A DNA stretch of 64,000 nucleotides, taken from Thiofilum flexile DSM 14609 (GTDB lineage: Bacteria > Pseudomonadota > Gammaproteobacteria > Thiotrichales > Thiotrichaceae). The stretch lies in NCBI RefSeq assembly GCF_000380185.1, contig NZ_KB904751.1:33138-97137 (forward strand), written 5' to 3'. The translations under genes were made by a program, and so were the position numbers. The notes beneath the pieces were generated by a model that ran no database searches, was not told the origin of the DNA, and saw only the letters and a program-made list of their open reading frames with translations. Positions 16,498 through 25,109 of the stretch are shown here, one piece after another (the stretch's first letter is position 1; each line of letters starts with the position of its first letter).

Positions 16498-17023
16498 TTC
16501 AGTGCCCTCGCATGGTTTGGTATTATTTCTACCCTTTTTTAAACAGACTACAGTTTTAAAATACGCTCCCTAGGAACGGAAGACGGTGATTTAATAAGTG
16601 CTTAAAAGGTGAATAATTCACTGCAACTTATAAATTCACTAAAGATTACCTTATAAATAGCCGTTTAAGAGTGAGCCTACAAAAAGAGCATGACACTCAG
16701 AAAACACTAGGCATTTGCTGCTGTGTGTGGTCTTTTGCCAATACAACTAGCAAGAGTGGGAATAAGCGTCGCCATTACTAACTACTTTGTAACATACGGT
16801 AGGGGAGGGGGATTATAAAGAATAGATAATTTCTATACTAAAAAAAACGACTAAACACCCAATTAAAATAGAACCTATTGATCGAAGCAGAGCAGGGTAT
16901 CTACCCTTAGCTTAACTGATTAGATTCGTCATGATTTAAAGCGATAGGTTTTTACGCGATTTTTATAGCTCATAGTCTATTCTTTTAAGCTATGAATTTT
17001 ATTTTATGAAAGAGGTGAAGGTC
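16498..17023. other. Intergenic region without recognised gene
   Basis: About 525 bases with no convincing coding frame. It contains a 24-bp stretch beginning AAAAAGAGCATGACAC at 16,681 that recurs at 20,963 (downstream of the intact small membrane gene), and an AT-rich stretch before the Sel1 gene that may hold its promoter. Confidence 0.5.
16681..16704 (+). repeat. Short direct repeat shared with 20,963-20,986
   Basis: AAAAAGAGCATGACACTCAG followed by AAAA here, and AAAAAGAGCATGACACCCGG followed by AAAA at 20,963. With the truncated/intact gene pair this suggests that two related intergenic segments flank the 16-21 kb zone. Confidence 0.5.
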
Positions 17024-18595
17024 ATGCGTTTTTTACCTGCTTTAGTCTTTAGTTTGGCATTGAGCAGCTCGGTGTTATGGGCTGATGTTAATCATGAGAA
17101 ACAAGATTATACCACTGCCTTGAAAATAACTAAGTCGCTAACTGATTCAGGTAGCACGGAGCTTAATCTTGGGCTGATGTATTTCAGGGGAGAGGGGGCG
17201 AAAGAGGATAAGAGTGAAGCTGCTAAGTGGTTTACCAAAGCGGCCGAGCAAGGCAATGTTAATGCTCAACTCTACCTCGCACTGATGTATAGAACAGGGA
17301 TGGGTGTAAAGCGGGATGTGAATGAGGCTATTAATTGGTATATCAAGGTGGCTGAGCAGGGCAATGTTGATGTTCAGCGCTATCTTGGGTGGATGTATGG
17401 TTACGGAGAAGAGGTAAGAGAGGATAAGCGAGAGGCAATCAAGTGGTATGCCAAAGCAGCCGAGCAAGGTAATGTTGCGGCTCAATATTACCTTGGATTA
17501 ATGTATAAAACGGGGGGAGGGGTAAAAGAGGATAAAAATGAGGCGGTCAAATGGCTTACCAAAGCAGCCGAGCAAGGTGATGTTGAGGCTCAACGCCTTC
17601 TTGGACAGACATATGATTTTTCTTATGATGAAAAGAATGCATTGGCAAAATATGAAGCAATCAAGTGGTATACCAAAGCAGCGGAACAAGGAGATACTGA
17701 AACTCAATTTTACCTTGGATTGATATATGACTTTGGAAAGAATGTGAAGCAAGATAAGCAAGAGGCAATCAAGTGGTATACCAAAGCAGCCGAGCAAGGT
17801 AGTAATTCCGCTCAATACAAACTGGGGCAAATGCACGACAAAGGCGAGGGGGTGAAGCAAGATAAGCAAGAGGCAATCAAGTGGTATACCAAAGCAGCGG
17901 AGCAAGGCCATGCTGATGCTCAATTCAGTCTTGCTCAGGTGTATGACAAAGGAATAGGTGTAACACAGAATAAGAGAGAGGCTGCTAAGTGGTTTGACCA
18001 AGCACAAATCCGTACGGAGGATCAACGTTTAATTAAATTAAAACATGAAATTGATGAGAGCTTAAAGAGCGGTAAGAGTGTGCTTATTATGAGATTGTAC
18101 ACCCAGGCGACTGAGCAAAATGATGCAAGTGCTCAATTCAGTCTTGCTCAGATGTATGATAGAGGATTGGATGTGAAGGAAGATAAAAGTGAGGCTGCTA
18201 AGTGGTATACCAAAGCGGCCGAGCAGGGTGAAACGGATGCCCAACTCAATCTTGGGCGGATGTATGAAATGGGTTTGGGGTTGAGGGAGGATAAGGGAGA
18301 GGCTGTTAAGTGGTATACCAAAGCGGCTGAACAAGGTAATGATAAAGCACAATTTGCTCTTGGGAAAATGTATGCTTATGGCGAAGGGGTAAAAGAGGAT
18401 AAGGGAGAGGCTATTAAATGGTTTACCAAAGCAAAAGACTATATGAATGCCCAAATTTTCCTTGGGGTAATGTATGAAATGGGGCAAGGGGTGAAGCTGA
18501 ATAGGCAAGAGGCTATCAAATGGTTTAGCAAAGCCGCTGAACAAGGCCATCCAGATGCTAAAAAAGCATTAGAGCTACTGAAACAGGCTCACTGA
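17024..18595 (+). CDS. Sel1-repeat (SLR) periplasmic protein with 12 repeats
   Basis: I choose the ATG at 17,024 (AGAGGTGAAGG upstream), which yields a signal peptide MRFLPALVFSLALSSSVLWA and about 523 residues. The mature protein is an array of about 12 Sel1-like repeats of 36 residues, consensus AQ..LG.MY..G.GVKEDK.EAIKWYTKAAEQG. The array is interrupted after repeat 8 by a ~35-residue linker lacking the motif (QIRTEDQRLIKLKHEIDESL). Such alpha-solenoid proteins are protein-protein interaction scaffolds; the partner is unknown. The gene ends overlapping the convergent LysR gene by seven bases. Confidence 0.88.
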   Translation: MRFLPALVFSLALSSSVLWADVNHEKQDYTTALKITKSLTDSGSTELNLGLMYFRGEGAKEDKSEAAKWFTKAAEQGNVNAQLYLALMYRTGMGVKRDVNEAINWYIKVAEQGNVDVQRYLGWMYGYGEEVREDKREAIKWYAKAAEQGNVAAQYYLGLMYKTGGGVKEDKNEAVKWLTKAAEQGDVEAQRLLGQTYDFSYDEKNALAKYEAIKWYTKAAEQGDTETQFYLGLIYDFGKNVKQDKQEAIKWYTKAAEQGSNSAQYKLGQMHDKGEGVKQDKQEAIKWYTKAAEQGHADAQFSLAQVYDKGIGVTQNKREAAKWFDQAQIRTEDQRLIKLKHEIDESLKSGKSVLIMRLYTQATEQNDASAQFSLAQMYDRGLDVKEDKSEAAKWYTKAAEQGETDAQLNLGRMYEMGLGLREDKGEAVKWYTKAAEQGNDKAQFALGKMYAYGEGVKEDKGEAIKWFTKAKDYMNAQIFLGVMYEMGQGVKLNRQEAIKWFSKAAEQGHPDAKKALELLKQAH

Positions 18596-19491
18596 TTAGG
18601 AATTAAAGCCTGTTGCAAAATTTGTCTCATGAATTGGATAAATACTTGTGTGCGTTCAGATAGGTATTTGCGATGCGGATAAAGGGCATAAACAGGCATC
18701 GGTGGAGCGGCAAATTGCGGCAAAATACTCACTAATTGACCACTCGATAAATACTGCTGAGCATCATAAGCGGGCACTTGAATCAAACCCAGCCCTGCCA
18801 AGGCACAGGCAATATACGACTCCGTATCGGTTACCGCTATTTGGGTTCTAAGGGTAAATTGGCCTGCCTCACTGCCATGGAGATACTCCCATTGCTCAAG
18901 CTGTGGGGTTTGGCTGGTATACCCGACCATATAGTGTTGTGCTAAATCGGTTAAGGTCTTTGGTGTGCCATAGCGCTCTAAATAAGCAGGGCTGGCACAA
19001 TTCATCATGGCACACTGACCTAAGGGTTGAGCAATTAAACTACTATCTGCCAAAGCCCCAAAGCGAATGACACAATCAATACCTTCTTTAATCAAGTCGC
19101 TGATTTGATCAGCCGCTTTGAGTTCGATATAGAGCTTGGGGTGTTCTTGTAATAAGCTGGGTAAGTGAGGCGCTATGAGCTGGGTAACGAGACGGCTGGG
19201 CGCTGCAACGCGGAGTTGCCCTGTGAGTGTGGTGGAGGGCTGAAAGAGTTGCTCAAGCTCTTCTAATTGCTGCAAAAGTGCGGTGCTACGCTCTAGTAAT
19301 TTTTCCCCTTCATGAGTCAGGCGTACGGTACGGGTGGTGCGAAAAAATAGCCTAACCCCTAAGTGGTGTTCTAGTTGTTGAATCAGTGCGGACACACTAG
19401 AGCGCGGATATTGCAATAAATCAGCCGCTTTAGTGAAGCTATGTTGTTGTGCGACGGTATTAAATACTTGTAAAGCCTCTATTTTATCCAT
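18589..19491 (-). CDS. LysR-family transcriptional regulator
   Basis: 300 residues from the second Met (MDKIEALQVF), the usual start of this subgroup; the frame opens four codons earlier. N-terminal winged helix (about 1-60, FTKAADLLQYPRSSVSALIQQLEHHLGVRLFFRTTRTVRLT), then the substrate-binding domain (about 88-295). It is divergent from a short-chain dehydrogenase gene, which it likely controls; this is the common LysR/SDR pairing. The effector is unknown. Its 3' end overlaps the Sel1 gene tail to tail. Confidence 0.92.
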   Translation of the reverse strand: MDKIEALQVFNTVAQQHSFTKAADLLQYPRSSVSALIQQLEHHLGVRLFFRTTRTVRLTHEGEKLLERSTALLQQLEELEQLFQPSTTLTGQLRVAAPSRLVTQLIAPHLPSLLQEHPKLYIELKAADQISDLIKEGIDCVIRFGALADSSLIAQPLGQCAMMNCASPAYLERYGTPKTLTDLAQHYMVGYTSQTPQLEQWEYLHGSEAGQFTLRTQIAVTDTESYIACALAGLGLIQVPAYDAQQYLSSGQLVSILPQFAAPPMPVYALYPHRKYLSERTQVFIQFMRQILQQALIPNQ

Positions 19492-19516
19492 GTCTTGATC
19501 CATTGTTCGTTTATCA

Positions 19517-19531
19517 TGGATAGTTTATCCA
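19517..19531. promoter_or_regulatory. Candidate LysR operator in the LysR/SDR divergent promoter
   Basis: TGGATA-GTT-TATCCA is a perfect 6-bp inverted repeat located 26 bases upstream of the LysR start and 75 before the SDR start, a suitable place for an autoregulatory LysR site. Confidence 0.4.
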
Positions 19532-19605
19532 CTATTCAGGGTATTATCTAATCATTAAAAACAGTTAGACTGTTTGGTCAAATAATGAGTAGGGAGTGGT
19601 ATGAG

Positions 19606-20379
19606 ATGGCTAACCACAGTTTAAAAGATAAAGTTGTATTGATTGCCGGTGGTGCTAAAAACCTAGGTGGTTTACTAGCGCGTGATCTGGCTGAACACGG
19701 TGCTCGTGCGATTGTAGTGCATTACAATAGTGCATCAAGTAAAGCCGATGCAGACAAGACTGTCGCTGCTATTAAAGCCTTAGGCGCGGATGCCATCGCT
19801 ATACAAGGTGATTTGACTAAGGGCGCGGTGGTTGAGCAAGTATTTGCGGCAGCTAAAGCACAATTTGGTCAGCTTGATATTGCCATTAACACCATAGGCA
19901 AAGTGATTAAAAAACCTATGCTGGAAACTAGCGAGGCAGAATTTGATGAAATGGACGCGGTCAATAATAAAAGCGCGTTTTTATTCCTCAAAGAGTCTGG
20001 TAAGCAGCTAGCCGATAATGGCAAAGTGGTTACTATTGTAACCTCATTATTAGGTGCCTTTACTCCCTTTTATTCCACCTATGCAGGCAACAAAGCACCC
20101 GTTGAACATTATACTCGTGCGGCAGCAAAAGAATTTGGCGCTCGTGGTATATCGGTGACTGCCGTGGGACCGGGTCCCATGGATACCCCATTCTTTTATC
20201 CGGCTGAAGGAGCTGAGGCGGTGGCTTATCATAAAACTGCTGCGGCACTATCGGCTTTTAGCCCTACGGGTTTAACCCATATTGAGGATGTAGTGCCTTT
20301 CATTCGTCATTTAGTTACTGATGGCTGGTGGATTACCGGACAAACTATTTTGATTAATGGTGGCTATACCACTAAATAA
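19606..20379 (+). CDS. Short-chain dehydrogenase/reductase
   Basis: NAD(P)-dependent oxidoreductase, about 257 residues. I start at 19,606 because AGGGAG lies nine bases upstream; the ATG at 19,585 has no ribosome site. Rossmann motif near the N-terminus (VVLIAGGAKNLGG), the central NT.G region (AINTIGKV), catalytic YAGNK (Tyr and Lys, about residues 161-165) with TSLLGAF carrying the serine, and GPGPMDTPFF near the substrate lid. The substrate is not predictable from sequence. Presumed target of the divergent LysR regulator. Confidence 0.9.
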   Translation: MANHSLKDKVVLIAGGAKNLGGLLARDLAEHGARAIVVHYNSASSKADADKTVAAIKALGADAIAIQGDLTKGAVVEQVFAAAKAQFGQLDIAINTIGKVIKKPMLETSEAEFDEMDAVNNKSAFLFLKESGKQLADNGKVVTIVTSLLGAFTPFYSTYAGNKAPVEHYTRAAAKEFGARGISVTAVGPGPMDTPFFYPAEGAEAVAYHKTAAALSAFSPTGLTHIEDVVPFIRHLVTDGWWITGQTILINGGYTTK

Positions 20380-20388
20380 GTAGGTCTA

Positions 20389-20496
20389 TCAAAGTAATCG
20401 AGTATTTCCTCCGCAGCCGCTGTGAATACCTCCCTGTATGCTACAAGGAGGCATCCCTGCCGCCAAGACTGCTTAAGAAATACCCGCTTACTTTGA
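20389..20496. repeat. Long palindromic repeat element A
   Basis: 108-bp imperfect palindrome. Arms TCAAAGTAATCGAGTATTTC and GAAATACCCGCTTACTTTGA pair at 18 of 20 positions. The core (CCGCAGCCGCTGTGAATAC, TACAAGG, GCCGCCAAGACTGCT) is nearly identical to element D at 29,661 whose arms differ but also pair. Located between the SDR and the small membrane gene. Confidence 0.85.
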
Positions 20497-20548
20497 CTCA
20501 AGTACTGAACATCATAGTGACATTTCAAAGTATTAGGAGAGGACGCCC

Positions 20549-20800
20549 TTGCGTACTTTAATCATTATCTGCATTGGTTTAGCGCTTGCAGCACTGACCC
20601 TCTGGTTCACACCAGCCGCTAAGCGTTTGCTATTTGGTGCTGTGTTTACCGTGGGTTGGTTGCTAGCAACACTTTGGAACCTAAACACAGGTTTATCACA
20701 CGGTTACACCTTAGCGGAGGAATTACCCATTCATTTGATGCTATTTGGTGTTCCGGTTGCTGCTTATTGGTTATATGTTTGGTTTAAACAGAATAGCTGA
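20549..20800 (+). CDS. Small integral membrane protein of unknown function
   Basis: 83 residues from a TTG start with AGGAG nine bases upstream. Two or three hydrophobic segments (about 3-20, 28-43 and 62-79) flank a short polar loop NTGLSHGYTLAEELP. No family recognised. A truncated copy lies at 16,021-16,177 with strong conservation of the loop and last helix, which shows the frame is real. It sits between two long palindromic repeats. Confidence 0.65.
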   Translation: MRTLIIICIGLALAALTLWFTPAAKRLLFGAVFTVGWLLATLWNLNTGLSHGYTLAEELPIHLMLFGVPVAAYWLYVWFKQNS

Positions 20801-20809
20801 TGAGCTGAT

Positions 20810-20940
20810 AAAGGTAAGCAGGTATTTCTAACATACAAGGAAGTATCATTCGGTGCACCCACTGCGCTTCCTGAGCCACTGTGAAAAGGCGTTCTTGACG
20901 ATTTTCACAGTGACTGAGGAGGAAATGCCTGCTTACCTTT
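20810..20940. repeat. Long palindromic repeat element B
   Basis: 131-bp palindrome with arms AAAGGTAAGCAGGTATTTC and GAAATGCCTGCTTACCTTT pairing at 18 of 19 positions. It encloses a second perfect hairpin CACTGTGAAAA / TTTTCACAGTG (20,876-20,912). Its core differs from elements A and D but resembles the reverse complement of element C (48,913-49,035). Confidence 0.8.
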
Positions 20941-20962
20941 GTTTCACCTACCACTCAGCCAC

Positions 20963-20986
20963 AAAAAGAGCATGACACCCGGAAAA
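20963..20986 (+). repeat. Second copy of the short direct repeat at 16,681
   Basis: AAAAAGAGCATGACACCCGG followed by AAAA, differing from the other copy at two positions. It lies between palindrome B and the MFS gene. Confidence 0.5.
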
Positions 20987-21034
20987 AATTAAGCTTATGA
21001 TGCAAGGCATTCATAGGTTTAAAGAGGGGGTTAT

Positions 21035-22294
21035 ATGAATCCATTAGTGCCGCACTCGTGGCGTGAGCGTTGGGCGTGGGCGTTTTATGACTGGGCCAAT
21101 TCAGTCTTTATTACCACCGTCGTGGTGGCTTTATTTCCTATCTTCTTCCGTAATTATTGGGCAAAAGACTTACCCTCCGAGCAAGTCACCTTTTATCTAG
21201 GTAATGCCAACTCTCTAGCGAGCTTAACTATTACCATACTAGCGCCTTTTCTAGGAGCCATAGCGGATCGCAGTGGTAAGAAAAAAGGCTTATTAGCCAG
21301 CTTTTTACTCCTTGGGGTAGTCGCTACCTTTGCTTTAGCAACGCTAGGGGAAAACCAATGGCAATTCGCGTTGTTTGCGTTTGCGCTAGGTATGATCGGG
21401 TTTCTGGGGGGGAATATTTTTTATGATTCGCTCTTAGTGGATGTGGCGGCGGAGCCAGCCTTTAATCGGGTGTCAGCCTTGGGATATAGCCTAGGGTATT
21501 TAGGGGGCGGATTATTTTTAATTCTGAGTATCTTATTGTCGCTACATCCAGAATGGTTTGGTTTGGCGGATAAAGCCACCGGAGTGAAGGTCGCCTTTGC
21601 TTTAACCGCTTTATGGTGGGCTATTTTTTCTATCCCCTTATTCCTCTATGTGCGTGAGCATAAAGTGGCTAGTGATAAACTCCCTTTTTTTGCGTTATTA
21701 AAATCAGCCGTCGTTGATTTTATCGCCACCTTCCGCGAAATTCGCCAGCATCGCACTGTGGCCTTATTTTTATTAGCCTATTGGTTTTATATAGATGGTG
21801 TTGACACCATTGTGGTGATGGCGGTGGATTATGGGCAAAGTTTAGGCTTACCGGCGGATAGTCTGATTACCGCCTTACTCGTGACGCAATTTACGGCTTT
21901 CCCTGCCGCCTTATTATTTGGTTGGATCGGGACAAAATATAGTGCTAAAAATGGTATTTTAATCGCTATTGTTGGGTATGCTCTGATTACTATTGGGGCG
22001 AGTCAAATGGAAACGGTACGCGGATTTTATGGACTAGCCTTTAGTGTGGGGTTATTCCAAGGGGGAATTCAGGCCTTAAGTCGCTCGTATTTCGCTAGTC
22101 TGATTCCTGCCGATGAGGCGGCTAAGTTTTTTGGTTTTTATAATATGCTCGGCAAATTTGCAGCGGTATTAGGCCCTGCTTTAGTCGGTTGGGTGGGATT
22201 ATGGACAGGTTCCTCACGGATTGGTTTATTAGCCTTATTAATTTTATTCGTGCTGGGGGGACTTATTTTGTGGCGAGTGCCTAAGTCAAACTAA
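21035..22294 (+). CDS. MFS transporter, UMF1/Atg22-like family
   Basis: 419-residue inner-membrane transporter with 12 predicted helices. The N-terminal WAWAFYDWANSVFITTVVVALFPIFF is the signature of the UMF1 group, related to vacuolar Atg22. Other family-type stretches are FLGAIADRSGKKKG between helices 2 and 3 and LFQGGIQALSRSYFASLIP in the second half. The substrate is unknown (amino acid export is reported for the eukaryotic relatives). It has its own GAGGGGG ribosome site and is convergent with the Rrf2 gene. Confidence 0.88.
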   Translation: MNPLVPHSWRERWAWAFYDWANSVFITTVVVALFPIFFRNYWAKDLPSEQVTFYLGNANSLASLTITILAPFLGAIADRSGKKKGLLASFLLLGVVATFALATLGENQWQFALFAFALGMIGFLGGNIFYDSLLVDVAAEPAFNRVSALGYSLGYLGGGLFLILSILLSLHPEWFGLADKATGVKVAFALTALWWAIFSIPLFLYVREHKVASDKLPFFALLKSAVVDFIATFREIRQHRTVALFLLAYWFYIDGVDTIVVMAVDYGQSLGLPADSLITALLVTQFTAFPAALLFGWIGTKYSAKNGILIAIVGYALITIGASQMETVRGFYGLAFSVGLFQGGIQALSRSYFASLIPADEAAKFFGFYNMLGKFAAVLGPALVGWVGLWTGSSRIGLLALLILFVLGGLILWRVPKSN

Positions 22295-22308
22295 AACCCC
22301 ATAATAAA

Positions 22309-22334
22309 AACCTACTGGTATAAACCAGTAGGTT
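22309..22334 (-). terminator. Rho-independent terminator between MFS and Rrf2 genes
   Basis: Perfect 11-bp stem AACCTACTGGT / ACCAGTAGGTT with a four-base loop. The A-rich tract before it reads as TTTTTATTA after the stem on the minus strand, so it best serves the Rrf2 transcript. Confidence 0.75.
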
Positions 22335-22399
22335 AAGGGGGATTATTAAGAATTTTTTATATTATCTGGGTCAATCAATTTAAGGTCAATCAAAAGGGT

Positions 22400-22900
22400 C
22401 TAGGCCATCATATGATTCGATTCCACCACTAAACTCGCATGATGAGCGGGAAACATATTCGCAATCATATTCGCAGTTTGTCCCATACGCGGTTTTAGAC
22501 GCGGTTTTTCCTGATGAGCTAATACGGCTAGTGACATACCAGAGAGCAGGGCGTTAAGTTTGTTATTAAGGTCTTGCCATACCTGTTTGGCTAACGCCCG
22601 CTCTGTTTCAGTGCCAGTATTTAACCACGCAAACCCATGTTCTGACGGTTCCACCGCACTGACAATATCGGCGAGGTTGATCTTATAAGCCGCACGCTTG
22701 AGGTAATAACCGCCACCTGTGCCACGAATACCTTCGACCAAACCAGCTTCACGTAGCCGCGCCATAATCAATTCCATCTGTGGGCGCGATACACCTAAAT
22801 GAGCTTGTAAGTCTTTGAGACGTAAGGCTTGTGGCTCATCGTGATTAGCTAGTAACACCATGCTCATAATAGCGTTCCAGCTTTGCTCAGATAGTGTCAT
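22400..22900 (-). CDS. Rrf2-family transcriptional regulator without cluster cysteines
   Basis: 166 residues with an N-terminal winged helix (LRLKDLQAHLGVSRPQMELIMARLREAGLVEGIRGTGGGYYL) like IscR. Where IscR has its three [2Fe-2S] cysteines, this protein reads EPSEHGFAWLNTGTETERALAKQVW, and no cysteine occurs anywhere in the protein. It therefore cannot hold an IscR-type cluster by cysteine ligation, and its signal is unknown. The ending is Met/His-rich (NHMMA). The region upstream has an inverted repeat TTCAATT-N6-AATTGAA (22,985-23,004) that might be its operator. Confidence 0.85.
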   Translation of the reverse strand: MTLSEQSWNAIMSMVLLANHDEPQALRLKDLQAHLGVSRPQMELIMARLREAGLVEGIRGTGGGYYLKRAAYKINLADIVSAVEPSEHGFAWLNTGTETERALAKQVWQDLNNKLNALLSGMSLAVLAHQEKPRLKPRMGQTANMIANMFPAHHASLVVESNHMMA

Positions 22901-23317
22901 AACTAATCTCCTTGTGGTTAATGTCTTGTATGGAGTTAACTATAGAGGAGAATGAGTGGTAAAAAAATTCGATTTTTCTATGCTTTCAATTCAAAAAAAT
23001 TGAATATAAAAGTATGATTTATACTAGATTATAAAAAATAATGGATAGCTATGACTAACTGTAACGTCCAAAGGTATTGCTATCCACTAAACCATTAAAT
23101 TGAGGTATTTGCTTGTTCTATGAAGCGGGTGAGGCCTGTCACTGCTAATACAGATCAAAACTAAAAGAGTTTTGTAAAACCGAGGCTGGTGAGGGAGGGG
23201 AGGTAGGCTAACTGTTTGTGTTATAGCCATACTCCTGATGGAGGATGGCTATATGTAGCATGAGTTAATAGGAGAGCTATTAGGTCGGTGCCCGTTATGT
23301 AGTACTGAATAGGCTTT
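22901..23317. other. AT-rich intergenic region upstream of rrf2
   Basis: About 420 bases without a credible gene. It contains TTCAATT-CAAAAA-AATTGAA at 22,985-23,004, a possible operator, and the hairpin at 23,223-23,252 that probably ends the leftward Rhs-tip operon. Confidence 0.45.
23223..23252 (-). terminator. Hairpin downstream of the Rhs-tip gene group
   Basis: ATAGCCATaCTCC-TGAT-GGAGgATGGCTAT: 12 paired bases with one mismatch and a four-base loop, 66 bases past the last leftward stop. No T-run. Confidence 0.45.
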
Positions 23318-23497
23318 TTATAAAACACAAACTACTTCTGCCAGCTTTTCTTGGTTATCAGGCGATATTTTAGGATCAATAGTAAAACTCCCAGAGGCTA
23401 AATACTTGCCACTGGGACACTCTTTTGTAATCAAAGTACCTTCTTCTACTAGATTAGAAATATCATAGTTCCACCTTACCTCAACACCACCCACCAT
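23318..23497 (-). CDS. Small 59-residue protein, overlapping the candidate immunity gene
   Basis: Short frame from ATG at 23,497 to TAA at 23,318, encoding MVGGVEVRWNYDISNL through to LAEVVCVL. Its ATG shares a base with the stop of the 102-residue gene (TAATG), suggesting translational coupling. The composition looks like a folded cytosolic protein (mixed charged/hydrophobic, two cysteines), but no family is recognised. It could be the end of a small immunity or effector-associated gene set, or a remnant. Below the length many gene callers accept. Confidence 0.5.
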   Translation of the reverse strand: MVGGVEVRWNYDISNLVEEGTLITKECPSGKYLASGSFTIDPKISPDNQEKLAEVVCVL

Positions 23498-23805
23498 TAT
23501 TGATGATTTTTATTTAAAAATACAACATAACTAAATTTATAAATCCAATATACTAGACCAAGCAATAATAATACTGCTGAAATAGGATTTTCTATATTAA
23601 TTCCTATTTTCTTTGCAACATTCTTTTCCTGTAGTAAAAAAAGGTAAGGATAAACTCCTGTAACCATAACCAATACGTTTAAACAATTTAATGACCATGC
23701 CCCTAATAATTTTAGTTTACTACTATAACTAGATATTAATCTATGTAATTTATACAAACTATAGCTAATAAAAAATAAACCAATTACCGCTATTATGAAT
23801 AACAT
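23497..23805 (-). CDS. Small three-helix membrane protein, candidate Rhs immunity protein
   Basis: 102 residues with three membrane segments (about 1-21, 35-57 and 74-96) and few charged residues. AT-rich compared with the Rhs gene it overlaps by 13 bases. Position directly after the Rhs tip on the same strand is where immunity genes of polymorphic toxins lie. No recognisable family, so immunity is an inference from location only. Confidence 0.6.
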   Translation of the reverse strand: MLFIIAVIGLFFISYSLYKLHRLISSYSSKLKLLGAWSLNCLNVLVMVTGVYPYLFLLQEKNVAKKIGINIENPISAVLLLLGLVYWIYKFSYVVFLNKNHQ

Positions 23806-25082
23806 AAACCAGCCTTCATTGTCATTCTATTATAAGCATCACGAATTGCGTCTGAAGAAAATACTACCTCAGAAGAAAAACCGATTCGTGATACTTGTCT
23901 TATTGCCATTTCATAATCTCCAGGAAAGCTATTTCTCCCATTAATAGATCTCATATAAGGATAATTATTTAAAGTATTTTGACGTAGAACCGGCCTAGCT
24001 AGTCCGCCACCTATATTAACCCCTGCATAGGCCAAATCGCCATACTCTTTTCCAACAACAGTATAAGTCAGCTTTCTGGCTGGTCCATCTTCTGTGGTAT
24101 ATGCTTCATACATATTGCTAGCTCCTAATCCAATAATAGGAGCACCTAATACACAGCCCGCAACAGTAGAACATAAGGCTCCACCTAATCCTGCTTGTGC
24201 TGCTCCGCCTACAAAGCCAAGTGTTCGTAACCCATAGCTTATAGTCTTATCCAACAATCCCTTTTCCTCATTAAACAAATGAGTAAGCGCCGCACTCAAA
24301 GCTCCATCCTGAAAACTCCCACCTGTAGCCTCTGCTGCTAGCCCGCCAAATACTGTAGCCGTGACCGTGCGTAGGGTGATCGCCATACCACTTGAGCCAC
24401 CCATGCCGTCCGTTGCTACACCTGAGAGCTTGCCTATAACAGCTCCTACAAAACCCGACTTAAAGCTCCCGCTGCGTAGATTAGAAATGACTCCTTGTGC
24501 CACTCCATGCGCCAAACCTTGACTAAACAGGGTTTTGAACACACCACCATGCCCAATAAAGCCAGCCACCCCCGCACTCAACCCACCATAGAAGGCATTT
24601 TGTAAGGCTCCTTTCAAGGTTCCCGTCGTGGCATAACCCTGCACAAAAGAGGCTGCCACCGCATTACCAATACCCTTAGCAGCAAATAAGCTATGCCCAA
24701 ACGCTCCCCCCATCAACGCCATACCCGCTGCCATGCCAATGGCTTGAATCAGCTTATTACTGCTATTCGAGGCGGCAATGGCAATAATGGCACCTATAAT
24801 GAAATTGAAGAAATACCCACTCGGATCCGTGTATTTGAGGGGATTATTCATCACATACACATAGCGATTATAATTCTGGCTTTGAGTGGGGGCTTGAATA
24901 AAGGTATCGGGACTGATAAAGCGCCCTATCTCTGGATCATAGAGCCGTGCATTCATATGCACTAACCCTAAGCCTTCGAGATGTTCGTGTCCGGTAAAGC
25001 CTCGACTGGTCCACGCCTTTTTGTCGGGGTCGGTGCCATAAGTGACGGTGCGATTACCAATAACCCGCGTTATACTCCTCAC
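23793..25082 (-). CDS. N-terminally truncated Rhs protein tip (RHS core end plus DUF4225-like C-terminal region)
   Basis: About 429 codons from a GTG that directly follows an in-frame TAG, so this is the surviving 3' part of a larger gene. It opens in the RHS-repeat associated core (GFTGHEHLEGLGLVHMNARL, then YDPEIGRFISPDTFIQ and NRYVYVMNNPLKYTDPSGY), which in complete Rhs proteins forms the end of the cocoon before the autocleaved toxin. The following ~330 residues are Gly/Ala-rich hydrophobic segments, then a DUF4225-like stretch (GFVGGAAQAGLGGALCST, ASNMYEAYTTEDG), then a polar tail ending GLCYS. The toxic activity is unknown. The missing N-terminus abuts the rightward Rpn-like gene. Probably a silent, orphan toxin module. 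Confidence 0.8.
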   Translation of the reverse strand: MRSITRVIGNRTVTYGTDPDKKAWTSRGFTGHEHLEGLGLVHMNARLYDPEIGRFISPDTFIQAPTQSQNYNRYVYVMNNPLKYTDPSGYFFNFIIGAIIAIAASNSSNKLIQAIGMAAGMALMGGAFGHSLFAAKGIGNAVAASFVQGYATTGTLKGALQNAFYGGLSAGVAGFIGHGGVFKTLFSQGLAHGVAQGVISNLRSGSFKSGFVGAVIGKLSGVATDGMGGSSGMAITLRTVTATVFGGLAAEATGGSFQDGALSAALTHLFNEEKGLLDKTISYGLRTLGFVGGAAQAGLGGALCSTVAGCVLGAPIIGLGASNMYEAYTTEDGPARKLTYTVVGKEYGDLAYAGVNIGGGLARPVLRQNTLNNYPYMRSINGRNSFPGDYEMAIRQVSRIGFSSEVVFSSDAIRDAYNRMTMKAGLCYS

Positions 25083-25109
25083 CTAATCAAGCACGGATAG
25101 CAAAACACC

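Noticed and set aside
17147..18550. Several minus-strand frames under the Sel1 gene
   Set aside because: Repeat-driven shadows; hydrophobic and unlikely proteins, no ribosome sites.
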